64,000 nt of DNA from Terriglobia bacterium (lineage in GTDB: Bacteria; Acidobacteriota; Terriglobia; Bryobacterales; Bryobacteraceae). Shown in pieces: positions 7,503 through 15,879 of this stretch (positions are counted from its first letter, which is position 1; every line of letters starts with the position of its first letter). Both the position numbers and the translations under genes were made by a program. Under the pieces are notes generated by a model. That model did no database searches and was not told where the DNA came from. It saw nothing but the letters and a program-made list of their open reading frames with translations. The stretch lies in assembly GCA_020073145.1 (NCBI GenBank), contig JAIQFS010000052.1, positions 1 through 64,000 of the forward strand. The letters are read 5' to 3'.

Positions 7503-8687
7503 TCATTGTACGCTTCCGTCCTCCAGAAATCGAGTCGCGCGGGTCAGCCCTTCGCGGAAGACAACCGGTTCGGTCAATAGGCTGACGACGAGAAACGCCT
7601 CCGATTCAAAATCATAGAAGAAGCCCGGTTGGACCAGGACGCCGCACTGAGAAAGCAGGTCCAAGGTCCATTCCTCCTCGGTGCGCACGCGCGGCACCTG
7701 AAGCGTGAGGCACCAACCTCCTTCCACCGCGAGCGGCGTGGCGCAGGAATGGGCAAGCGTCTGGCGCGCGAACTGGAGGTTCTCCGAGGTCCGGCGGCGG
7801 ATCTGCTGCTGCACGGCTTCCCCGGCGGCCAGCAGGCGCGCGGCCGCGTGCTGCACCGGGGTACTCACGGACAGGTACGTATCGGCGATCCACTCCAGGC
7901 GTTCCCAGGCTTGGTCGCGGGGCTCGGCGGGGCCGCCGACCACCATCCAGCCCAGTTTCATTTGGGGAAGGCCCGCGATTTTGGAGAGACCGCTCAGGGA
8001 GAAGGTCAGGCATTCCTCTTCTCCGGCGAGCGTCGCGATCCGCTCCTGGTCGGGACCAAACGCGTAGTCGGAGAACACCTCGTCGGAGATGAGAGCGATG
8101 GTGCGCTCGCGGCACATCCGGGAGAGCAACTCCCATTCGGCGCGCTTGAGGTAGCTGCCGGTGGGGTTGTTCGGGTTGACCAGGATGAGGGCGCGGGTGC
8201 GGCCGGTGACGGCGGCGGCGAGCGCATCCAGGTCGATGGCCCACCGGCCGTGGTAGAAGAGCGGATAGGTACGCACGTCCACCGATTCCATGGAGGCGAG
8301 GCATTCAAACAGCGGGTAGGAAGGCCGCGGCGCCAGGACCTGGTCGCCCGGATCGGTCAGCAGTTTGAAGAGGTAGGCATAGGCTTCACTGGTGCTGGCG
8401 GTGAGGAGGATGCGTTCGGGATCGACGCGCCGTCCGCGCGCGGCATAGTATCCAGCCACGGCTTGCCGCGCCGCGCGCAAACCGGCCGGGGCCGGGTCGT
8501 AGCGCAGGACGTCCGGGTGGTCGAAGGAGCGCGCGATCTCGGGAGGATAGTCGAAGGCGGCGCGCGTGGGATTCGATACCGTGAGGTCGAGAATCGGCGC
8601 GCCTTCGCGGCGCCTGGCTTCCAGGGCGCGCGAGAGCCGGTTGGGCCGGAAATCGCGGGGGAAGCGGGCAGAGAACATATACGTCAT
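7503..8687 (-). CDS. PLP-dependent aminotransferase, class I/II
   Basis: A fold-type I aminotransferase of 394 residues. Visible landmarks are the substrate-side 'DLTVSNPTRAAF' strand, the PLP-contacting 'TASTSEAY' (about 97-104), 'NPNNPTGSYL' with Asn174, 'SDEVFSDYAF' with Asp202, and the Schiff-base Lys236 in 'FSLSGLSKIAGLPQMKLGW'. These place it with aspartate/aromatic-type transaminases, but the amino-acid specificity cannot be read from sequence. The start is an ATG in MTYMFSARFP; the ATG three codons in is also possible. It is divergent from the TetR-TolC gene, with 105 bases between the starts. Confidence 0.88.
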   Translation of the reverse strand: MTYMFSARFPRDFRPNRLSRALEARRREGAPILDLTVSNPTRAAFDYPPEIARSFDHPDVLRYDPAPAGLRAARQAVAGYYAARGRRVDPERILLTASTSEAYAYLFKLLTDPGDQVLAPRPSYPLFECLASMESVDVRTYPLFYHGRWAIDLDALAAAVTGRTRALILVNPNNPTGSYLKRAEWELLSRMCRERTIALISDEVFSDYAFGPDQERIATLAGEEECLTFSLSGLSKIAGLPQMKLGWMVVGGPAEPRDQAWERLEWIADTYLSVSTPVQHAAARLLAAGEAVQQQIRRRTSENLQFARQTLAHSCATPLAVEGGWCLTLQVPRVRTEEEWTLDLLSQCGVLVQPGFFYDFESEAFLVVSLLTEPVVFREGLTRATRFLEDGSVQ

Positions 8688-8754
8688 CTTACGGGTGTGC
8701 GACGCAAAAATGGAAAACCCGGTCTTCGTCTGAGGAGCCCATCGTACGGGGAGA

Positions 8755-8784
8755 TTGACAACCCAGAGTGGATTTTCCTATGTT
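8755..8784 (+). promoter_or_regulatory. Sigma-70-type promoter of the TetR-TolC operon
   Basis: A consensus -35 box TTGACA (8755-8760) and a -10 box TATGTT (8779-8784) are separated by 18 bases. Transcription would start near 8791, leaving almost no leader before the ATG at 8793. The mRNA would therefore be leaderless or nearly so. A GGAAGA at 8785-8790 is too close to the ATG, and too far upstream of the transcript start, to serve as a normal ribosome binding site. Confidence 0.55.
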
Positions 8785-8792
8785 GGAAGAAT

Positions 8793-10877
8793 ATGACTGA
8801 CCAGTCAGTCAGTGACAAGCGCGTCTTGATCCTGGATGCGGCACGCGCGGTATTCTCGCGCAAGAGCTACGCCGAAGCCTCGGTCGAGGATGTGGCCGAA
8901 GAAGCGCGCATCGGCAAAGGGACGCTGTATCTCTACTTCAAATCGAAAGAAGATCTGTACCTGGCCGCGCTGGCCAGCGACTTGCGGCGGATGTCGGCCG
9001 AGGCGCGCGCCGAAATGGAACGCGCCGAGAGTTTTGGCGACAAGCTGCGCGCCTTCCTGCGCGTGCGCATGGAGTTCTGCAAAACGCACGAGGACTTCTT
9101 CCGGATCTATCTGGCGGAGTATGGCAGCATGTTCGTGAAGACGCCGCTGAGCCGGGAACTGATGCAGCTGTTTCGGGAGAACATGCAGTATGTGGCGCGG
9201 GTGGTGGAACAGGCCTGCAAGCGGGGCGAGATTCGCCCGGTGCCGGCAGGCGCGGTGGCCGCGGCCCTGTTCGACATGTCGCGCGGGCTGCTGGAGAGGC
9301 GGCTCTTGAACTGGAAAGAATTCCGGGTGGCGGATGAAATCGAGTTCACGGTCAATCTATTGACCGAGGGGTTGGCGCGGCCGCGCCGAAGCGCGCTCGT
9401 CGCCGCGGCACGCCCGAGACGCCGGCTGCACCGGGCGGCTTTCCTGCTGCTGCTGGCGCTGCTGCCCGCGCTGATGCGGGCCCAATTCGAGACGCGCGGA
9501 GGCGGAGGGGAATCAGGCCGGGCCTCGCAGTTGCCGCTCTCCGGCCGTGTAGGCCAGCCACCGGCCGCCTACGAAGGCAGCGTGGGGCTGGCCCAGACGG
9601 CGGGCCCTCCGTTATCGCTATCGCTCGAGGAAGCGATTCGCCGCGGCCTGCAATACAACATGGGCGCCGCCGGATTTCAGCAAAGCATCCGCCGGGCGCA
9701 GGGGCAGCGCTGGAGCGAACTCGCGAACCTGATGCCCAACGTCAGCACCAGCCTGGCGCTCAACGAACAACAGACCGACCTGGCCGTGTACGGATTCAAA
9801 TTCTCGGCTCCGGGAATCAGCATTCCCAGCGTGGTGGGCCCGTATCACTACTTCGACCTGCGCACGAAGGTGACGCAGACGGTGGCCAACCTGACCACGC
9901 TGCGCAACTACCGCGCCACCGAACAAACCCTGAAGGCAACGCAGTTTTCCGCCCAGGATGCGCGCGACCTGGTGGTGCTGGCGGTGACCAGCGGATACCT
10001 GGCGGTTGCGTCTTCCGGAGCGCGCGTGGAATCGGTTCGGGCACAGGTGGTAGCGGCGCAGGCCACCTACCAGCAAGCCATGGATCGGCACGACGCCGGG
10101 CTGGCCGCGCGGATTGACGTGACGCGCAGCCAAGTGGAGCTCCAGACCCAACAACAACGGCTGACCGCGGTGGAAACCGATCTGGCCAAGGAAAAGATCC
10201 AGCTCGGCCGGGCCATCGGCCTGGCGCCGGGCCAGCAGTTCACCCCCACTGATGCCCTGCCCTACGCGCCGCTGACCGGCCTGACGCTCGAACAGGCGTT
10301 GGATCGGGCGAGCGCCAACCGCGCCGACTTGAAGGCGGCCCAAGCCCAACTGCAGGCGGCGGAACTGGTGCGGCGGGCCGCCGTGGCGGAACGCTATCCC
10401 ACCGCCGAATTTGCCGGCGACTACGGCGTGATCGGCCCCTCTCCCCAGAACTCGCACGGCACATTTACCGTGACCGGCTCGGTGCGCGTACCCATCTGGC
10501 AAGGGGGACGCGTCCGCGGAGATATCGAACAGGCCGATGCCGCCATCGAGCAGCGTCGGCTGGAATATCAGGATTTGCGGGGACGCGTGGACGCGGACGT
10601 GCGCCAGGCGTTCCTGGATCTGACCGCGGCCGCCAGCCAGGTGGCCGTGGCCGAGAGCAGCCGCAACCTGGCCCAGGACACGCTCACGCAGGCGCGCGAC
10701 CGTTTCGCCTCGGGGGTCGCCGATACGATCGAGGTCGTGCAGGCGCAGGAGGCCGTAGCCGGCGCCGAGCAGGATTACATCAACAGCCTCCTGGCGCACA
10801 ATCTGGCGAAGGCCAGCCTGGCGCGCGCCATGGGGCAGGCCGACCAGGGCATCCAGCAACTTCTGGGGAGACCATGA
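8793..10877 (+). CDS. TetR regulator fused in frame to a TolC-type outer-membrane efflux protein
   Basis: One open frame of 694 codons encodes two normally separate proteins. Residues ~1-60 form a TetR helix-turn-helix (ILDAARAVFSRKSYAEASVEDVAEEARIGKGTLYLYFKSKEDLY in two helices), and ~61-195 a helical ligand domain. At about 207-228 there is an Arg-rich stretch followed by a hydrophobic core ('RAAFLLLLALLPALMRAQ'), a signal peptide with a plausible cleavage site before Gln. A TolC/OEP domain follows (LSLEEAIRRGLQYN... to ...NLAKASLARAMGQ) with the paired repeats of that family. No stop or frameshift separates them. TTG codons at 9360 and 9372 could give a separate TolC start. The stop overlaps the adaptor start (ATGA). 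The arrangement implies either internal initiation or signal-peptidase cleavage that frees a cytoplasmic TetR. Confidence 0.8.
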   Translation: MTDQSVSDKRVLILDAARAVFSRKSYAEASVEDVAEEARIGKGTLYLYFKSKEDLYLAALASDLRRMSAEARAEMERAESFGDKLRAFLRVRMEFCKTHEDFFRIYLAEYGSMFVKTPLSRELMQLFRENMQYVARVVEQACKRGEIRPVPAGAVAAALFDMSRGLLERRLLNWKEFRVADEIEFTVNLLTEGLARPRRSALVAAARPRRRLHRAAFLLLLALLPALMRAQFETRGGGGESGRASQLPLSGRVGQPPAAYEGSVGLAQTAGPPLSLSLEEAIRRGLQYNMGAAGFQQSIRRAQGQRWSELANLMPNVSTSLALNEQQTDLAVYGFKFSAPGISIPSVVGPYHYFDLRTKVTQTVANLTTLRNYRATEQTLKATQFSAQDARDLVVLAVTSGYLAVASSGARVESVRAQVVAAQATYQQAMDRHDAGLAARIDVTRSQVELQTQQQRLTAVETDLAKEKIQLGRAIGLAPGQQFTPTDALPYAPLTGLTLEQALDRASANRADLKAAQAQLQAAELVRRAAVAERYPTAEFAGDYGVIGPSPQNSHGTFTVTGSVRVPIWQGGRVRGDIEQADAAIEQRRLEYQDLRGRVDADVRQAFLDLTAAASQVAVAESSRNLAQDTLTQARDRFASGVADTIEVVQAQEAVAGAEQDYINSLLAHNLAKASLARAMGQADQGIQQLLGRP
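8794..8811 (+). promoter_or_regulatory. TetR-type operator overlapping the start codon
   Basis: A perfect inverted repeat, TGACTGAC-CA-GTCAGTCA, starts at the second base of the ATG start codon. It matches the operator form seen upstream of many TetR-family efflux regulators (TGACTGACnnGTCAGTCA). It sits just downstream of the predicted transcription start, where a bound dimer would block RNA polymerase. Since the first gene encodes a TetR domain, autorepression is the obvious reading. The operator also encodes residues 1-7 of the regulator. Confidence 0.75.
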
Positions 10878-12106
10878 TGCAAGCCGAAGAAGTGAACCGG
10901 CCGGGACATTCGACGGGCGTTCCCGAACCGCCGCCATCGAGCGGGCGCTGGAAGGCAATTCTCGTAGTGTTGGCGATCGTCGCGGCACTGGGCACGGGCG
11001 GTTATTGGTACTGGAGCTACGCGCAAACCTTCGAATCCACCGACGACGCGCAGGTGGATGCGCACCTGAACAGCATCAGCGCGCTGATCGAGGGGCCGAT
11101 CATCAAAGTGAACGTGGACGTGAACCAGCGCGTGCAAGCCGGGCAAGTGGTGGCCGAGATCGACCCGCTGTACTATCAGGCGCAAGTGGCACAGGCCAAC
11201 GCGCAACACGCACAGAAAGAGGCCGAAGTACGGGTGCAAGACCCGACCGTCCAAATCACGGAGACCACCAGCCAGACCAGCATCGCGGCAGCCCAGGCAG
11301 CCATCCGCACCGGGGAAGCGGCGATTGCCTGGGCCGAGCAGGATTCGGCGGTAGCGGCGGCGCGGCTGCGCGAAGCGCAAGCCAACTACGCCAAGGCGCA
11401 GGCCGATGTGGCGCGCTATAAAGCTCTGGCCGACAAAGACGAAATTCCGCGCCAGGTCTACGATCAATCGGTAGCGACGTCCCAGGCGCTGAACGCGGCG
11501 GTGGATTCGGCGCGCGCCGCCGTGGATGCTTCCAAGAAACTGGTGGATCAGCGGCGGGCGCAAGTGGCCGAGTCCGAGAGCCGCCTGACGGAGGTTACCC
11601 GCAACGCCCCGCTGCAACTGGCAGTCCGGCGCGCCAACGTGGCGTCCAAGCAGGCCGATGTGCAGGCGGCCCGCGCGCAAGCGGAGAGCGCCATGATCGC
11701 GCTGGCCGACACCAAGATCATTGCTGCCATTTCCGGGATCGTGACCAAACGCAATGTCGAAATCGGCAACCACGTGCAGCCTGGGCAACAGTTGTTCCAG
11801 GTGGCGCAGATCGACGATTTGTGGGTGACAGCCAATTTCAAGGAGACGGAGCTGAAGCGGATCCGGATGGGCCAGAAAGCAACTATCTCGGTGGATGCGT
11901 TCGGGCAGGAGTTCCGGGGCTACGTGGAAAGCCTGCCCGCGGCCACCGGCACGGTGACCAGCCTGCTGCCGCCGGAGAACGCCAGCGGCAATTTCGTGAA
12001 GGTGGTGCAGCGGCTGCCGGTGCGCCTGCGGTTCGACAAGAACCAGGCCGGGCTGGAACGCCTGCGCCCGGGAATGTCGGTAGAGCCCAAAGTCTGGGTG
12101 AAGTAG
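10874..12106 (+). CDS. EmrA/HlyD-type membrane fusion protein
   Basis: A periplasmic adaptor of 410 residues that would link an inner-membrane pump to the TolC channel. It has a cytoplasmic N-terminus, one anchor helix at about 34-54 (AILVVLAIVAALGTGGYWYW), then the EmrA signature 'TDDAQVDAHLNSISALIEG'. The lipoyl half-motif is 'VDVNQRVQAGQVVAEIDP'. A long Ala/Gln-rich coiled-coil hairpin spans roughly 95-260. The second lipoyl part, 'GIVTKRNVEIGNHVQPGQQL', is followed by the beta-barrel 'LWVTANFKETELKRIRMGQ'. The start overlaps the TolC stop by four bases. Unusually, no MFS or ABC pump follows; the next gene is an AlkD-like repair protein. The missing pump must be encoded elsewhere. Confidence 0.9.
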   Translation: MMQAEEVNRPGHSTGVPEPPPSSGRWKAILVVLAIVAALGTGGYWYWSYAQTFESTDDAQVDAHLNSISALIEGPIIKVNVDVNQRVQAGQVVAEIDPLYYQAQVAQANAQHAQKEAEVRVQDPTVQITETTSQTSIAAAQAAIRTGEAAIAWAEQDSAVAAARLREAQANYAKAQADVARYKALADKDEIPRQVYDQSVATSQALNAAVDSARAAVDASKKLVDQRRAQVAESESRLTEVTRNAPLQLAVRRANVASKQADVQAARAQAESAMIALADTKIIAAISGIVTKRNVEIGNHVQPGQQLFQVAQIDDLWVTANFKETELKRIRMGQKATISVDAFGQEFRGYVESLPAATGTVTSLLPPENASGNFVKVVQRLPVRLRFDKNQAGLERLRPGMSVEPKVWVK

Positions 12107-12107
12107 C

Positions 12108-12815
12108 GTGGCCGCGCATCGCGGCTTGATCCGCGCGCTGCGCCAGGCTTTGCGCGCGGCGGCCGACCCGGCAAAAGGGCCGGCCATGCAGGCATACATG
12201 AAGTCGGACATGCCCTATTGGGGCGTGCAGGCGCAGCCGTTGCGGCGGATCACGAAGGCCGTGTTCGCCGAGCACCCTCTGGCGTCGTTCGAGGCGTGGC
12301 GCGACACCCTGCTCGCGATCTGGCGCGAGGCCGGCCATCGCGAGGAGCGCTACGCCGCCATCGAACTGGCCGGGGGTCCGGCCTACCGCGCCTGGCAGAC
12401 TCTGGACGCGCTGCCGATCTATGAGGAACTGATTGTTTCGGGCGCCTGGTGGGATACGGTGGACGCGATTGCCAGCCATCAGATCGGCGGCCTGCTGCGG
12501 GGCTACCCGGCCCAGATGAAGCCGGTGCTGCGCGCCTGGGCGAAGGGCGACGACATCTGGAAGCGCCGCACGGCGATTCTGGCGCAGCTCGGAAGCAAAC
12601 GGGAGACCGACCTCAAGCTGCTCTACGATTGCATTCGGCCCTCACTCCACCGTCCGGAGTTCTTCCTGCGCAAGGGCATTGGCTGGGCTTTGCGGCAGTA
12701 CGCCCATACCGATGCCGCGGAAATCGTGCGCTATGTGCGCCGGCACGAAGCGCTTCTCAGCCCGCTGAGCCGGCGAGAAGCGCTGAAGAATGTGGGACGA
12801 AACAACGGACGCTAG
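12108..12815 (+). CDS. DNA alkylation repair protein, AlkD-like HEAT-repeat glycosylase
   Basis: The 235-residue all-helical protein matches the AlkD family, whose members excise alkylated bases such as 3-methyl- and 7-methylguanine by HEAT-like repeats that grip the DNA backbone. The family's functional strings are visible: 'VSGAWWDTVDAIASHQIGGLL' holds the Trp-Trp-Asp motif with the catalytic Asp, and 'FFLRKGIGWALRQYA' holds the Arg/Trp pair lining the pocket. It starts at a GTG one base after the adaptor stop, so it appears to be the last gene of the TetR-TolC-EmrA transcript. Its 3' end overlaps the convergent YceI gene by four bases. Co-regulation with an efflux system hints at a shared alkylating or genotoxic trigger; that is inference. 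Confidence 0.85.
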   Translation: MAAHRGLIRALRQALRAAADPAKGPAMQAYMKSDMPYWGVQAQPLRRITKAVFAEHPLASFEAWRDTLLAIWREAGHREERYAAIELAGGPAYRAWQTLDALPIYEELIVSGAWWDTVDAIASHQIGGLLRGYPAQMKPVLRAWAKGDDIWKRRTAILAQLGSKRETDLKLLYDCIRPSLHRPEFFLRKGIGWALRQYAHTDAAEIVRYVRRHEALLSPLSRREALKNVGRNNGR

Positions 12816-13330
12816 GAAGCCGCGCGGGTCATCTCGACATCGAGGGTGATGTCGACCGCATCGCTCACCATGGCGCCGTCGGGATCGAAGGCCAGGCCGA
12901 ACTCTTTGCGGCTGACGCGCACGCTGGCGGCCACGCCGCGCCGCTGGAGCTTCCACATGTCGGTGACTTCGTCGGAGAGTCCTTCCACGGTGAGCGTGAC
13001 TTCCTTGGTGACGCCGCGAATGCTGAGATCGCCGGTGGCCTTGTAGTTCTTGCCGCCCGCAGGAGTGATCTTCTTGGAGCGGAACGTGATGGCTGGAAAC
13101 TTCTCGACATCGAAAAAGTCGGGGGTCTTGAGGTGCCCGTCGCGCTTGGCGTCGCCGGTGTGCAGGCTGTTGACGTCGATGGTGGCGTCAAAGCGCGCGG
13201 CGTCGGGTTTCGCCGAATCGAACTCCACCGTGCCGGAGACGGTGTCGAAAGTGCCCGAAACGTTCGCGATCATCATGTGCCGGACCTTGAACCGGGCGGA
13301 GCTGTGCATCGAATCGATCTGATAGGTCAT
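12812..13330 (-). CDS. YceI family protein
   Basis: A 172-residue lipocalin-like beta-barrel with the YceI pattern: 'YQIDSMHSSARFKVRHMMIANVSGTFD' at the N-terminus, 'SLHTGDAKRDGHLKTPDFFDVEKFPAITFRS' in the middle and 'GDLSIRGVTKEVTLTV' after it. Family members bind polyisoprenoid or long-chain amphiphiles. Most YceI proteins are exported, but this one starts directly with the first strand and has no signal peptide, so it should be cytoplasmic. It is the only gene of its strand between two unrelated units and ends four bases inside the AlkD-like gene. Confidence 0.9.
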   Translation of the reverse strand: MTYQIDSMHSSARFKVRHMMIANVSGTFDTVSGTVEFDSAKPDAARFDATIDVNSLHTGDAKRDGHLKTPDFFDVEKFPAITFRSKKITPAGGKNYKATGDLSIRGVTKEVTLTVEGLSDEVTDMWKLQRRGVAASVRVSRKEFGLAFDPDGAMVSDAVDITLDVEMTRAAS

Positions 13331-13339
13331 TCTTCTGTT

Positions 13340-15700
13340 CTACACGAGAAAACGCCCGCTGTCTTGACCCGCCGGCCGGCGAAACGCAAAAAAGGCGAGC
13401 AACGCCGCCGCCAGGAACGCCGCGGCGCTGAGGGCGGCCCCCAGGCGGAACGACGCAGGCCGATATTTCAGCGTGACGGCGCTGTCTCCGGCGGGCACGA
13501 CGATGGCTCGCAGCCCGCCATCCACTTTCCACACGGGAGCCTCCCGGCCGTTGACCGTCACCTGCCAACCGGGGTAGAACGGTTCGCTCAAGACGAGGAG
13601 GGCGCGGCTGGCCGCCCGCACGCTCACCTCGATTTGGGTTGGGGCGTATTCCCGAATATCCGCTACCTCCGCAGCGCCGGCGGGCGGGGGCTCCAAGCGG
13701 GTATCGAGCGGGACAGCGAGCAGGGCGGTTTTGTGAAAGTCGACGGTAGCATCGTCGATCTTCTTCCAAAGCTGCTCTGGATTCTTCACGACCGATCCGT
13801 CATGAACGAGCCAGGCCCTGGGATACGCGTTGTCGTTCTTGTAGATTTTCCAGGCGCCATCCTGATACACCGGATGCGGCTCGGCAGCCGCGGCCGGGCG
13901 CATGAGATAGCGCGCGTTGAGCAGATCGGGCTGCAGGGACAGGCGGCCAAAGTCCTCGAGAGCCGTCACACCGGCGCCCCCGGTGGTCTGAATCCCGAAA
14001 ACATCGCCCAGGCTCGGCGGCATGGGCGCCAGCACCTGAACGCGAAGCCGCCCGGGCTGCGCCCGGAGAAACGCGGCGGCTCCCCGGCAGCTCAGCAGGC
14101 GCTCCAGTTCATCGGTATGGCTGGCTTGGCTTTCGCGAACATTCCGAGAGGTCCAATCGAACGCATAGAGGTCAAACACGATCAATCCGATGACCAGGAA
14201 CTTCGCCCAAGGGCCGCGGTGACCCGCAACGAGGTATCGAAACAAGCCGTAGGACAGGAGCATCAGGAGGATCGAGAAAGAGGTCCAGGGGTTGAAATCG
14301 CTACGCCCCAGCAACGTGTAGTAACCGAGAACCACGGCGCAGGCAACGGCCATCCAACCGAGCACACGGACCGCTCGATGCCATGAGAACGCCGGGGCCG
14401 CGCGAAACACGGCGTCGGCACCGAAACCGGCCAATAGGGCGAGACCGAAGCCAATCAAGTAGGTGACCCGAGGCGCCTCGCGCGCCAGCCACAGCACCGG
14501 TGCGGCTTCATAGAGAAGGCCGTGCAGAATGGAAGGCGCGCCCAAGGCGTACAGAAACGCGATGGCGATCAGGCCGGCGCCGTATCGGACCCAAACGTGA
14601 GTCCACTGCTTCCAGACGCCGATGACCGCGAGCACGAGGGGGAAAACGCCCACATACGGGTTGAAGTACTCGGCCGAGCCGACGCCGCCCGGCAGATAGG
14701 AGACCAGCCACGTGACAAAACTGCTGGCGACAAGCCCCCCGCTGAGGCTGTCATAGGGAATCTTTTCGGTCGCCGGAAGCGCCTCGCTCCCGAGCCATCG
14801 CAGGGCCCGGTGGCTGTATTCCGCCGCGGGCAGCAGTTGGATCGCACCGCCCGCCAGGCCGATGGCGGCGAAAACCGCAAGCAGGAGCGCAGCCCGAAGA
14901 TAGTGAGCCTTTCGCGCAAGCGAAGGCTCCGGCTGCAGCTGGACGGTGTAGAAGACGAGGGCGCCCGCCGCTGCCAGCGCCTGGAGGATCACCAGGTGCA
15001 GCCCGCCGGCCAGCGTGGACAAAGCCAGGCAGAGCCCGCTGAACGAGGCGTAGGCCAGAGCCGCCAGGAGGCCCGCCGATCGCAGCGCCCGAATCAGGAA
15101 AAGAAGGATGAGGGGCAGCCAGATCGAACTCTGCAGCATATGCATCCAGTCCGACATCCGCCCGACAAAACCTCCCAAGGAGAAACAGATTCCGGCGATG
15201 AGCGCCGCAAAGAAACTAAGCGACAGTTCTCGCGCAAGCAGAACCATGAAGAAGGCGCAGAGGATATGGGTGCCCACGAAGAATACGTGATAGAAGCCGG
15301 GCGAGAGGATGCCGTGGTGGAATGGCACCAGGGCGAACAGCAAATAGAAAGGGTAGAACGCGCCGGTCTGCATTTCTCCGGCGAAGGGGAAGCCGGACCG
15401 GCTGAACGAATCCCAGATCGGGAAGGTCCCCTGCTTGAGCATCCTGGCCACGAAATTGAGCCAGGCGAACGCCTGATTTGCGCCTTCATAAGAGGTTAAC
15501 AGAGAGAATTGATGGCTCAGGATGCGCCAATAGAAGGGAACCGTCACCGCCGTGAGGAGAGCGAGGGCGCGCAGATTCTCCCGGATGGATGGCGATTTGG
15601 CCCACTGGTTGGGAAGCCGGTCAGGCTCACGAGGCCGTTCGGGAGCCGGCGAGCGTGGATCTCGGACAGGCGTTGCGGGAATGCTGCCGCGGCCGGACAT
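13340..15700 (-). CDS. YfhO-type multi-spanning membrane protein
   Basis: A 786-residue protein with about a dozen hydrophobic segments in its first ~550 residues (for example 'GILSPGFYHVFFVGTHILCAFFMVLLARELSLSF'). A soluble C-terminal domain and a final transmembrane helix (LGAALSAAAFLAAALLAFFAF) follow. The soluble part contains 'NARYLMRP', 'LVLSEPFYPGWQVTVNGREAPV' and 'VVPAGDSAVTLKYRP', the C-terminal signature of YfhO/GT-C-like proteins. YfhO in Firmicutes is linked to glycosylation of lipoteichoic acid; here a polyprenyl-linked sugar transfer is plausible but unproven. I chose the ATG 87 bases inside the longest frame because an AGGAGG-type box lies about eight bases upstream of it. Confidence 0.8.
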   Translation of the reverse strand: MSGRGSIPATPVRDPRSPAPERPREPDRLPNQWAKSPSIRENLRALALLTAVTVPFYWRILSHQFSLLTSYEGANQAFAWLNFVARMLKQGTFPIWDSFSRSGFPFAGEMQTGAFYPFYLLFALVPFHHGILSPGFYHVFFVGTHILCAFFMVLLARELSLSFFAALIAGICFSLGGFVGRMSDWMHMLQSSIWLPLILLFLIRALRSAGLLAALAYASFSGLCLALSTLAGGLHLVILQALAAAGALVFYTVQLQPEPSLARKAHYLRAALLLAVFAAIGLAGGAIQLLPAAEYSHRALRWLGSEALPATEKIPYDSLSGGLVASSFVTWLVSYLPGGVGSAEYFNPYVGVFPLVLAVIGVWKQWTHVWVRYGAGLIAIAFLYALGAPSILHGLLYEAAPVLWLAREAPRVTYLIGFGLALLAGFGADAVFRAAPAFSWHRAVRVLGWMAVACAVVLGYYTLLGRSDFNPWTSFSILLMLLSYGLFRYLVAGHRGPWAKFLVIGLIVFDLYAFDWTSRNVRESQASHTDELERLLSCRGAAAFLRAQPGRLRVQVLAPMPPSLGDVFGIQTTGGAGVTALEDFGRLSLQPDLLNARYLMRPAAAAEPHPVYQDGAWKIYKNDNAYPRAWLVHDGSVVKNPEQLWKKIDDATVDFHKTALLAVPLDTRLEPPPAGAAEVADIREYAPTQIEVSVRAASRALLVLSEPFYPGWQVTVNGREAPVWKVDGGLRAIVVPAGDSAVTLKYRPASFRLGAALSAAAFLAAALLAFFAFRRPAGQDSGRFLV

Positions 15701-15879
15701 AGAAAGCCTCCTCGGTTCTTGCGACCTCTGGAAACAGGCCGGCTGCTTGCGGGAGGCTTCCGGGAGGATGGAATCAAGCACCCTCAAAACTATCTAAGAC
15801 CCTCTTGCGGGGGACGGTCAAGAGAAAAGAAAAGCCCGGCCTGGCGGACGGTGCGGATTCATACCGAATTCAAACTTGA

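Noticed and set aside
7629-8792. Upstream extension of the TetR-TolC frame
   Set aside because: It is antisense to the aminotransferase; the promoter, operator and TetR start place the true ATG at 8793.
12449-14386. 645-codon plus-strand frame opposite YceI and the YfhO-type gene
   Set aside because: Shadow frame without motifs, overlapping three better-supported genes.
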